From: Microbacterium flavum
GTDB lineage: Bacteria; Actinomycetota; Actinomycetes; Actinomycetales; Microbacteriaceae
Direction: 5' to 3'
Assembly (NCBI RefSeq): GCF_018717645.1
Contig: NZ_JAFLHG010000002.1
Coordinates: forward strand, 1-64,000
Length of the DNA: 64,000 nt
The notes beneath the pieces are model-generated. The model saw nothing but the letters and a program-made list of their open reading frames with translations, was not told the DNA's origin and ran no database searches. This document shows positions 7,591 to 14,905 of the stretch, piece by piece. The first letter of the stretch is position 1, and every line of letters begins with the position of its first letter. The position numbers were made by a program, and so were the translations under genes.

Positions 7591-9893
7591 CCATCGCCGA
7601 TCGGGGCCGCGGCCACCCCGCGGATTCTGCAGAGGCGCCGCGCGCGCAGGCGGTCCTCGACATCGAGGGCATGACGTGTGCGAGCTGTGTCGCCCGCGTC
7701 GAGAAGCGCTTGCAGAGGCTCGACGGCGTGTCGGCATCGGTCAACCTGGCGACCGAGTCTGCGCGCGTCGAATACCCCACCGCGCTGGCGCCCGAGGAAC
7801 TGCTCGCCGCGGTCCGCGAGGCGGGCTACGACGCCCACGTCCGACCGTCGCGCAGCCACGCGCCCGAGCAGCCGCACGAGGGCCACGCGCCCGAGCAGTC
7901 CGATGGCGGCCACGTCCACGACGTCGAGGACCGTCCGGGCAGGACGACGCTCCTGACGCGGTTGCTCGTCAGCGCGGCACTCGCCATTCCGGTCATCGCG
8001 CTCGGGATGGTTCCCGCGTGGCAGTTCCCCGGGTGGCAGTGGGTCTCACTCGCGCTGACGACGCCCGTCGTCCTCTGGGGCGGCTGGCCGTTCCACCGCG
8101 CAACGTTCGCGAACGCGCGCCACGGGGCCATGACCATGGACACGCTCATCACGCTCGGGACGGGCGCCGCCTTCCTCTGGAGCGTGTGGGCCCTTCTGTT
8201 CGGCAGCGCCGGGCGGATCGGCATGACCCATGAGGGCGGACTCTTCGCCCCCGTCCACGATCCGTCCTCGCTCGTCTACTTCGAAGTCGCCGCCGCCGTG
8301 ACCGTCTTCCTCCTGCTCGGCCGCGTCATCGAGCAGCGCTCCAAGCGCCGCGCCGGCGCCGCGGTGCACGCCCTGCTCGACCTCGCCGCGCGCGACGTCG
8401 AACTCGAGGACGGCACCCGGGTGGGGATCGAGCGTCTTCGCGTCGGCGACCGATTCGTCGTCCGGCCGGGGGAGAAGGTCGCGACCGACGGCGTCGTCGT
8501 CGCGGGCGATGCCTCGATCGACGAGAGCATGATCACCGGGGAGTCCGCCCCGGTCGAGGCCTCCGCAGGCAGCACCGTCACCGGGGGCACGCTCGCCTCC
8601 GACGGCCGGCTCATCGTCCGGGCCACCTCCGTCGGAGACGACACCCGCCTCGCGCACCTGGCGCGCCTGGTCGAGCATGCCCAGGCCGAGAAGAGTCGCG
8701 TGCAGCGCCTCGCAGACCGGGTGTCGGCGGTCTTCGTCCCCGTCGTCGTCGCGCTCGCGGCGCTGACCCTCGTCGCCTGGATGGTCGTGGGCGGCTTCAG
8801 CGGGGCCTCGGTCGTCTCGGGATTCACCGCGGCGGTGGCCGTGCTCATCATCGCCTGCCCGTGCGCCCTGGGCCTCGCCACCCCGGTCGCGATCCTCGTC
8901 GGCACCGGGCGCGGCGCGCAGCTCGGCATCCTGATCACGGGGCCGGACGCCCTCGAGGCGGCCGAGCGGATCGACACCGTCGTCCTCGACAAGACGGGCA
9001 CTCTCACCAGCGGTGAGATGACGGTCTCCGACCTGACCCCCCTGCAGGGGACGGATGCCGCGGAGTTCACCCGCGTCATCGGGTCGCTCGAGCGCGCGTC
9101 CGAGCACCCCGTCGCACGGGCGATCTCGGCGCTCACCGCGGACCACGCCCCCGTCACCGGCTTCGCGGGGATCGCCGGGCGCGGAGTCACCGGCACGGTG
9201 GACGGACACGACGTCTTCGCGGGGCGCCCCGCCTTCGCCGTCGAGATCGTCGGGGGCCTGCCGGAGGAGGCGGCCGCGGCCGTGGCGAGCGCGGAGGCAT
9301 CCGGAGCGACCACGGTCGTCGCCGGATGGGACGGTGCCGTCCGCGGCGTCGTGGCCGTGTCCGACCTCGTTCGCGCCGACAGTGCGCAGACGGTCGCGCG
9401 CCTGCGCTCGGAGGGCCTCCGCATCATCCTCCTGACGGGGGACAACCCCGGCGCGGCGCGGGCGGCGGCCTCCGCCGCGGGCATCGACGAGGTGATCGCG
9501 GGTGTTCTGCCCGAGGCGAAGGTCGCAGAGATCGCCCGTCTGCAAGCCGAAGGCGGGCGCGTCGCGATGGTCGGCGACGGCGTCAACGACGCCGCCGCAC
9601 TCGCGACCGCCGACCTCGGGATCGCGATGGGCGGCGGCACGGATGCCGCGATGCACGCGAGTGACATCGCGCTCGCCGGCCAGGGGCTCACGCCGGTGCT
9701 GACGGCGCTCTCGCTGAGCCGCCGCACGATGCGGACGATCCGCGGCAACCTGTTCTGGGCGTTCGCGTACAACGTCGCCGCACTTCCCGCCGCTGCGCTC
9801 GGCTTGCTGAACCCGATGCTCGCCGGCGCCGCCATGGCGTTCTCGAGCGTCTTCGTCGTGCTCAACAGCCTCCGGCTGCGCTCCGCCCGCTGA
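7587..9893 (+). CDS. copA: Cu(I)-exporting P1B-type ATPase CopA
   Basis: CopA pumps Cu(I) out of the cytoplasm at the cost of ATP. The 768-residue protein has one N-terminal HMA domain (GMTCASC at 28-34), then a His/Glu-rich linker with several HAPEQ-type repeats at about 91-113 that may add metal sites. Eight membrane helices follow, with TGES in the actuator domain (about 317-320), the CPC transport motif (about 424-426), phosphorylated Asp in DKTGT (about 468), and GDGVNDAAA (about 663-671). The CPC and the later NxxP/MxxS-type helices indicate the Cu(I) class. It overlaps copZ by four bases. Length and motif spacing are normal, so the pump should be active. Confidence 0.95.
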   Translation: MTIADRGRGHPADSAEAPRAQAVLDIEGMTCASCVARVEKRLQRLDGVSASVNLATESARVEYPTALAPEELLAAVREAGYDAHVRPSRSHAPEQPHEGHAPEQSDGGHVHDVEDRPGRTTLLTRLLVSAALAIPVIALGMVPAWQFPGWQWVSLALTTPVVLWGGWPFHRATFANARHGAMTMDTLITLGTGAAFLWSVWALLFGSAGRIGMTHEGGLFAPVHDPSSLVYFEVAAAVTVFLLLGRVIEQRSKRRAGAAVHALLDLAARDVELEDGTRVGIERLRVGDRFVVRPGEKVATDGVVVAGDASIDESMITGESAPVEASAGSTVTGGTLASDGRLIVRATSVGDDTRLAHLARLVEHAQAEKSRVQRLADRVSAVFVPVVVALAALTLVAWMVVGGFSGASVVSGFTAAVAVLIIACPCALGLATPVAILVGTGRGAQLGILITGPDALEAAERIDTVVLDKTGTLTSGEMTVSDLTPLQGTDAAEFTRVIGSLERASEHPVARAISALTADHAPVTGFAGIAGRGVTGTVDGHDVFAGRPAFAVEIVGGLPEEAAAAVASAEASGATTVVAGWDGAVRGVVAVSDLVRADSAQTVARLRSEGLRIILLTGDNPGAARAAASAAGIDEVIAGVLPEAKVAEIARLQAEGGRVAMVGDGVNDAAALATADLGIAMGGGTDAAMHASDIALAGQGLTPVLTALSLSRRTMRTIRGNLFWAFAYNVAALPAAALGLLNPMLAGAAMAFSSVFVVLNSLRLRSAR

Positions 9894-9947
9894 GGCGCGC
9901 ACGGAGGCGGCGCGCGGGGTGTGATGCGGGCGCGGGAGTCGGCACGC

Positions 9948-10137
9948 TAAGATGGATGCCGAGGACACCGCCCCCGTCGTCGCCGCAGCTCGCAGAAGCG
10001 AGTACCCGCAGCCGGCTGGGGCAGGACTCCAGCACTCTCCGCGGCAGCAGCCGCGGCCCCAGACCGGTCGGCCGGCGCGTGAGCGCGAAGGCCGACGTCA
10101 CGCCGGTTCCGCACCGGATCAGCAGCTCAGGAGGAGC
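9948..10137 (+). promoter_or_regulatory. Promoter and long structured leader of the helicase gene
   Basis: TAAGAT at 9948-9953 is a good -10 candidate, placing transcription start near 9960 and giving a leader of about 178 bases before ATG 10138. The leader contains a nested hairpin: CTGGGGC (10016-10022) with GCCCCAG (10056-10062), enclosing CCGCGG (10039-10044) with CCGCGG (10051-10056). A further GC-rich stem lies around 10063-10085. This is much longer than most leaders here, where leaderless starts prevail. I cannot name an RNA family for it. Confidence 0.45.
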
Positions 10138-12327
10138 ATGCCGCCCACGGCATCCACCGCAACGTCGCGCAGCAGCGACACCGCCCGCCGCCGCGGGCAG
10201 TCCCGCGGATCGTCCGCGCGTCGCGACGACGACGCGCCCCTCATCCCGATCCTCGCGCGCAAGGTGCGCGAGGTCGAGGCGAAGTCGCAGCGCGGCAAGC
10301 TCGGACCGACCAACCGCGTCAAGTTCCAGGTGATCGCCTTCCTCGTCCGCGAGGAGCGCGCCCGCGTCAAGGCCGACGAGGCCGTTCCGACGGCGGCTCG
10401 CGCCGAGCTGCTGAAGCGGCTGGACGGGGTCGCCACGATCCTCGCCAAGACGGCGGCGCGGGACACATCGCTGATCCAGCTGCTCGAAGTGGATCAGGCG
10501 ACCTCGCCGGTCGCGAAGAGGATGCGTCGTGACTGGCTGCTCGAGTCGGGCGCCGAGCTGCCCGAAGACGAGCTGATCATCACCGACGCGGCGAAGACCA
10601 CGCAGAACTGGTCGGGCACCCCCGTCGTTCCGGCGGCGCTCGCCGAGCGTCAGGTCATGCCGCCGCAGATCGAGGCGCGGCGCGAGTCCAACCCGTTCCT
10701 CGCGCCCGATGCGGCGCTGCGCGCCCCGGCATCCTCCGCCCGCCGGCGCTTGGACGGCTGGGAGCTCATGGGTCCCCTGTACAAGGCGTTCGAGACCGGC
10801 GCAGGCGGTGCGGCCGCGTCGATGGAGCTCCCGCCCGTGCCGGAGTTCGACCGGCTCTCGCCCAAGGGGCTCGAGATCATGCCGCACCAGTCGCGCTTCC
10901 TGGAGGCGGTCCGCGGCGGCCACCGCTCGTTCCTGCTGGCCGACGAGCCGGGCCTCGGCAAGACCGCGCAGTCGGTGATCGGCGCCTCCGTCGCCGGCGC
11001 CTACCCGCTCCTGGCGGTCGTCCCGAACGTCGTCAAGATGAACTGGGCGCGTGAGGTGGAGCGGTGGACGCCGCAGCGCCGCGCCACCGTCATCCACGGA
11101 GACGGCGGTCAGGTCGACGCCTTCGCCGACGTCTTCATCGTGAACTACGAGGTGCTCGACCGCCATCTGTCCTGGCTCGGCTCTCTCGGTCTTCGGGGCA
11201 TGGTCGTCGACGAGGCGCACTTCATCAAGAACCTCGGCTCGCAGCGGTCGCAGAACGTCCTCGCCCTGGGCGCACGCATCCGCGAGCAGGTCCGCGATCC
11301 GCTCATGCTGGCCCTCACCGGCACGCCGCTCATCAACGACGTCGAGGACTTCGACGCGATCTGGCGCTTCCTGGGCTGGACGAACGGCGAGAAGCCGGGC
11401 CCTGAGCTCATGGAGAAGCTGGATGCCTCGGGCTTCACCCCCGCGGACAAGGCGTTCTATCCCGAAGCGCGCGACGCGGTGATCTCCATGGGGATCGTGC
11501 GCCGCAAGAAGAAGGATGTCGCGGCCGACCTCCCCGACAAGCTCATCGCCGATCTCCCGGTGGAGCTCGACGACGAGTTCGGGCGCTCGATCCGCGCCGC
11601 GGAGCGGGAGCTCGGCGAGCGCCTCGCGGCGAAGTACCGCCGCATCATCGAGGCGCGCGGCGACAAGGTCCTCTTCGGCGAGGTCGACGAGGACATCGTG
11701 CGCCTCGTCGCGCACGGCGAGCTGGAGGAGTCCAAGGCGCAGGGCTCGGGTTCGGACAACGTCTTCACGATGGTTCGGAAGATCGGTCAGGCCAAGGCCC
11801 TCCTCGCGGCCGACTATGCCGCGCAGCTGCAGCGCTCGGTGGGCAAGGTGGTCTTCTTCGCGAAGCACATCGACGTCATGGATGCCGCCGAGGCGCACTT
11901 CGCCCAGGCGGGGCTCCGCACCGTCTCGATCCGCGGTGACCAGACGACGCCCGTGCGCCAGCAGGCGATCGATGCGTTCAACGAGGACCCGTCCGTCGCG
12001 ATCGCGGTGTGCTCCCTGACCGCCGCCGGCGTCGGGCTCAACCTGCAGGCGGCATCCAACGTCGTCCTCGCGGAGCTGAGTTGGACGGCCGCCGAGCAGA
12101 CCCAGGCGATCGACCGTGTGCACCGCATCGGCCAGGACGAGCCGGTGACCGCGTGGCGGATCATCGCCGCGCACACGATCGACACGAAGATCGCCGAGCT
12201 CATCGACTCGAAGCAGTCGCTCGCGGCGCGCGCCCTCGACGGTGCGCAGATCGATCCGACCTCGAGCGACTCGGTGCAGCAGTCCGCGCTCATGCACCTC
12301 CTGCGGCAGGCGCTCGGCGCGGCCTGA
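10138..12327 (+). CDS. SNF2-family DEAD/DEAH helicase
   Basis: The product is a 729-residue superfamily 2 ATPase of the SNF2 group, which translocates on double-stranded DNA. An Arg-rich disordered start (about 1-35) precedes a family-specific region to about residue 230. The motor has Walker A DEPGLGKT (about 269-276), DEAH (358-361), ALTGTPLINDVEDFDAIW (motif III region), and HRIGQ (about 662-666), the usual SNF2 motif VI. ATG 10138 is chosen for AGGAGG just before it; the frame stays open upstream to 9952 but that region looks like leader RNA. The partner and substrate are unknown. It lacks bromodomain, SWIM or nuclease modules. It may act in DNA repair or chromatin-like remodelling. Confidence 0.88.
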   Translation: MPPTASTATSRSSDTARRRGQSRGSSARRDDDAPLIPILARKVREVEAKSQRGKLGPTNRVKFQVIAFLVREERARVKADEAVPTAARAELLKRLDGVATILAKTAARDTSLIQLLEVDQATSPVAKRMRRDWLLESGAELPEDELIITDAAKTTQNWSGTPVVPAALAERQVMPPQIEARRESNPFLAPDAALRAPASSARRRLDGWELMGPLYKAFETGAGGAAASMELPPVPEFDRLSPKGLEIMPHQSRFLEAVRGGHRSFLLADEPGLGKTAQSVIGASVAGAYPLLAVVPNVVKMNWAREVERWTPQRRATVIHGDGGQVDAFADVFIVNYEVLDRHLSWLGSLGLRGMVVDEAHFIKNLGSQRSQNVLALGARIREQVRDPLMLALTGTPLINDVEDFDAIWRFLGWTNGEKPGPELMEKLDASGFTPADKAFYPEARDAVISMGIVRRKKKDVAADLPDKLIADLPVELDDEFGRSIRAAERELGERLAAKYRRIIEARGDKVLFGEVDEDIVRLVAHGELEESKAQGSGSDNVFTMVRKIGQAKALLAADYAAQLQRSVGKVVFFAKHIDVMDAAEAHFAQAGLRTVSIRGDQTTPVRQQAIDAFNEDPSVAIAVCSLTAAGVGLNLQAASNVVLAELSWTAAEQTQAIDRVHRIGQDEPVTAWRIIAAHTIDTKIAELIDSKQSLAARALDGAQIDPTSSDSVQQSALMHLLRQALGAA

Positions 12328-12450
12328 GCGAGACGCCGGCTCCGTCGTCCGTTATGGACGGCGGGGTCGGTGGCAGGGCCGCGGCATCCGGCGATAGTGT
12401 CGGGGGAGGCAGTGACGCCGGAACACAACCCCCAACCAAAGGATCTCCAC

Positions 12451-13479
12451 ATGAAGATCGGCATCCTCACCTCCGGCGGAGACTGCCCGGGCCTGAACGC
12501 CGTGATCCGCGGCGTCGTCCTCAAGGGCACGACCAACTACAACATCGAGTTCGTCGGCATCCGCGACGGGTGGCGCGGCGTCGTCGACGGTGACTTCTTC
12601 CCCCTCACCCGGCACGAGGTGAAGGGCCTGTCCAAGGTCGGCGGCACGATCCTCGGGACGTCCCGCACCAACCCCTACGAGGGTCCGCGCGGCGGGGCCG
12701 AGAACATCAAGGCGACCCTCTACGGTCACCGCATCGACGGCATCATCGCGATCGGCGGCGAGGGCACCCTCGCGGCGGCGAACCGGCTCTACAACGACGG
12801 AATCAACGTCATGGGCGTGCCGAAGACGATCGACAACGACCTGCGGGCGACCGACTACTCCTTCGGGTTCGATACGGCCGTCAACATCGCGACGGAGGCG
12901 ATGGACCGCCTGCGCACGACCGGTGACTCGCACCAGCGCTGCATGGTCGCCGAGGTCATGGGCCGCCACGTCGGCTGGATCGCGCTGCACTCCGGCATCG
13001 CCGCGGGCGCGCACGTCATCTGCATCCCCGAGGTGCCGATGTCGATCGAGGAGATCACGGCTCAGGTGCAGAAGGCGCACGACCGCGGTCGCGCGCCCCT
13101 CGTCGTCGTCTCGGAGGGCTTCACCCTCACCGGCATGGACGAGGCGTACAGCGACAAGGGCCTCGACGCCTTCAACCGTCCGCGCCTCGGCGGCATCGGC
13201 GAGATCCTCGCGCCCGAGATCGAGCGCATCACCGGCATCGAGACCCGGTCGACGGTGCTCGGTCACATCCAGCGCGGGGGGTCGCCCTCGGCGTTCGACC
13301 GCGTGCTCGCGACCCGACTCGGCCTGCACGCCGCGGACGCCGTCGCGGAGGGGGCGTGGGGTCAGATGGTCTCGATGAAGGGGACCGATATCGTGCGCGT
13401 GCCGTTCGCCGACGCCCTCGGCGAGCTCAACACCGTGCCGATCTACCGCTACGAAGAGGCCGCCGCGCTCTTCGGCTGA
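12451..13479 (+). CDS. pfkA: 6-phosphofructokinase, actinobacterial group III type
   Basis: The enzyme phosphorylates fructose 6-phosphate in glycolysis. The 342-residue protein has GGDCPGLNAVIRG at the N-terminus, GGEGT (102-106), PKTIDND (124-130) with catalytic Asp, MGRHVGW and GGSPSAFDR. The two donor-specificity positions are Gly (in GGEGT) and Lys (in PKTIDND). The Gly/Lys combination is known from ATP-dependent actinobacterial enzymes, while PPi-dependent ones carry Asp/Lys, so ATP is the likely donor. ATG 12451 follows AAAGGA; transcription probably starts near a TAGTGT (about 12395). It stands alone, between the helicase gene and the repeat-bracketed locus. Confidence 0.94.
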   Translation: MKIGILTSGGDCPGLNAVIRGVVLKGTTNYNIEFVGIRDGWRGVVDGDFFPLTRHEVKGLSKVGGTILGTSRTNPYEGPRGGAENIKATLYGHRIDGIIAIGGEGTLAAANRLYNDGINVMGVPKTIDNDLRATDYSFGFDTAVNIATEAMDRLRTTGDSHQRCMVAEVMGRHVGWIALHSGIAAGAHVICIPEVPMSIEEITAQVQKAHDRGRAPLVVVSEGFTLTGMDEAYSDKGLDAFNRPRLGGIGEILAPEIERITGIETRSTVLGHIQRGGSPSAFDRVLATRLGLHAADAVAEGAWGQMVSMKGTDIVRVPFADALGELNTVPIYRYEEAAALFG

Positions 13480-13526
13480 GCCCGCCCTCCTCTCATCCCC
13501 GTGTCGGCGGGGTGTCGGATCACCGC

Positions 13527-13638
13527 GTCCCACTTATGGCGGGGCGCGTCCCACCTGCGGTGCGCCTTGTCCCACTCTGGGCGAGGCGCGTCCCACGTGC
13601 GGCTGTTTCTTGAGGTGTGATCCAGCCACATCTGGGAC
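13527..13638. repeat. Left array of 21-bp-spaced GTCCCAC sites ending in a 49-base hairpin
   Basis: GTCCCAC occurs at 13527, 13548, 13569 and 13590, exactly 21 bases apart. The fourth copy is the left arm of a 49-base imperfect palindrome (13590-13638) closed by TGGGAC at 13633-13638, with inner arms GGCTG and CAGCC. The spacers are GC-rich and alike (GGCG-GGCGC). The array lies after pfkA and before the AbiEi/DUF559-like gene. A matching array with the opposite polarity lies on the far side of that gene. 21 bases is two helical turns, so all sites face the same side of the DNA. Confidence 0.9.
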
Positions 13639-13766
13639 ATGGGTGCGCCAGCGGGAGGCCGGCGGAGCGCGGCATCCACTCGTCCACAGGCATCCCTCAG
13701 CGCCACCTGTCCACGGATGCCGGGACGCCGCCGCGTCGCGTGCGCCGGATCGCGCACGATGGAGTC

Positions 13767-14681
13767 ATGTCTGAGCGGAACGACCCGGCGGCGTTCCTGC
13801 CGACTGCGTTCACGGTCGCGCAGGCGAGGGATGCCGGGGTGCCTCGCGGTCGGCTCCGCGGAGCCTCTTTCGCCCAGCCCTTCCATGGCGTGCGCGTGCG
13901 CGGTGCCGTCGAGGCCAATTCGCTGAGCGCCTCGTGTCGCGCGCTCGCTCCGCGCTTGCGCCCCGGACAGTTCTTCAGTCACGAGACCGCCCTCGCCTTG
14001 CATGGCGTCTGGATGCCGGAGTGGCCGTATCGTCCGCTCGTGCACGTGTCGGCGTACCGCCCTGCGCGGGAGCCGCGGACGCACGGTGTCGTCGGCCATC
14101 GCCTGCAAGTGCGCGAACCGGCCTGGACGCACCTGGACGATCTACCGGTGGAAGATCCTATTCGCGCGTGGAGACAGGTCGGAGGCCTCTGGCGGCGGGG
14201 CGACATCGTCGCCGCGGCGGACTTCCTCATCTCGGGGACCGTGCCTCTCGCGACGACAGCCGAGCTGCGCGCCGAGATCACGCGCATGGGTGATGTCCGT
14301 CGCGGCATCCTCGGGCGCGCTCTCCACGATGTCCGCGCGGGAGTGCGTTCTGCGCGCGAGACGCGGCTCCGACTCCTGCTCGTGGAGGCCGGGCTGCCCG
14401 AACCGGCCGTTGCGTGGAACCTGTTCGACAGCCGCGGCACATTCGTCGCCGAACTCGACCTGGCGTTCCCCCGCTACCGGGTCGCCGTGGAATACGACGG
14501 GCGGGTTCACGCCGAAGACGTGGCTCAGTTCGCCCGCGATGCGGACCGGTGGGCGGCGATACGTCGCGAGGGATGGGCGCATGAGCGCATCCTGGCGCAC
14601 CACCTCGACGGCGACGGCCGAGTCGCGGTCGGCATCGCACGCGGCGCGCTCCTGCGCTCGGGATGGACCCCCGGCCGCTGA
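13767..14681 (+). CDS. AbiEi-like winged-helix plus DUF559/VSR-fold protein
   Basis: The 304-residue product has two recognisable parts. Residues about 15-50 (FTVAQARDAGVPRGRLR...FHGVRVRG) resemble the N-terminal winged-helix domain of AbiEi-type antitoxins, a DNA-binding module. The C-terminal part (about 200-300) resembles DUF559, a VSR/restriction-like fold: FVAELDLAF, then VAVEYDGRVH, then FARDADRW, giving Asp, Glu and His/Asp candidates for a PD-(D/E)xK-like site. I chose ATG 13767; the frame is open to 13617 but that stretch includes a palindrome. No AbiEii-type nucleotidyltransferase partner is adjacent. The gene is bracketed by mirror-image 21-bp-spaced repeat arrays. Function unknown; a DNA nicking or cleavage role is an inference. 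Confidence 0.82.
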   Translation: MSERNDPAAFLPTAFTVAQARDAGVPRGRLRGASFAQPFHGVRVRGAVEANSLSASCRALAPRLRPGQFFSHETALALHGVWMPEWPYRPLVHVSAYRPAREPRTHGVVGHRLQVREPAWTHLDDLPVEDPIRAWRQVGGLWRRGDIVAAADFLISGTVPLATTAELRAEITRMGDVRRGILGRALHDVRAGVRSARETRLRLLLVEAGLPEPAVAWNLFDSRGTFVAELDLAFPRYRVAVEYDGRVHAEDVAQFARDADRWAAIRREGWAHERILAHHLDGDGRVAVGIARGALLRSGWTPGR

Positions 14682-14693
14682 GCCTCTCGCGGC

Positions 14694-14722
14694 ATCCTCA
14701 CCTCCGCTGCGGAGGTGAGGAT
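14694..14722 (+). terminator. Strong hairpin after the DUF559-like gene
   Basis: ATCCTCACCTCCG (14694-14706) pairs perfectly with CGGAGGTGAGGAT (14710-14722) around a CTG loop. It lies 12 bases after the stop. The 13-bp perfect stem is a typical intrinsic terminator of this genome type, without a long T-tract. Confidence 0.8.
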
Positions 14723-14741
14723 CGCCCTTCGCCCCGCCCGT

Positions 14742-14853
14742 GTCCCACAAATGGCTGTTTCCGAGGCCTCCAGACAGCCACAACTGGGACAACCTCCGCC
14801 CTAACTGGGACAACCTCCGCCACAACTGGGACGACCTCCGCCCCAAGTGGGAC
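14742..14853. repeat. Right array: 49-base hairpin followed by 21-bp-spaced TGGGAC sites
   Basis: A 49-base imperfect palindrome (14742-14790) opens with GTCCCAC, has inner arms GGCTGT and ACAGCC, and closes with TGGGAC. TGGGAC then recurs at 14785, 14806, 14827 and 14848, exactly 21 bases apart, with near-identical spacers (AACCTCCGCC). The core has the same length and shares GGCTGTTTC and CAGCCACA with the left core at 13590-13638. The satellites point outward on both sides, so the whole locus is symmetric about the gene at 13767-14681. Confidence 0.9.
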
Positions 14854-14905
14854 ACGGGCATTCCGCACCCGCCACAGAACCCGCCCGGACCCGCGGGGCG
14901 CGGGG

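Noticed and set aside
9862..12297. Large minus-strand frame of 811 residues over the helicase gene
   Set aside because: It is the antisense shadow of the helicase: Asp/Arg/Leu-rich with no domain, a common artefact of high GC third positions.
13617..13766. Longer start for the DUF559-like protein
   Set aside because: The extra 50 residues would encode part of the left palindrome; a normal start with GGAG lies at 13767.
13527..14853. CRISPR-like arrays around the DUF559 gene
   Set aside because: The 7-base sites at 21-base spacing are too short, spacers are similar to each other, and no cas gene is present.
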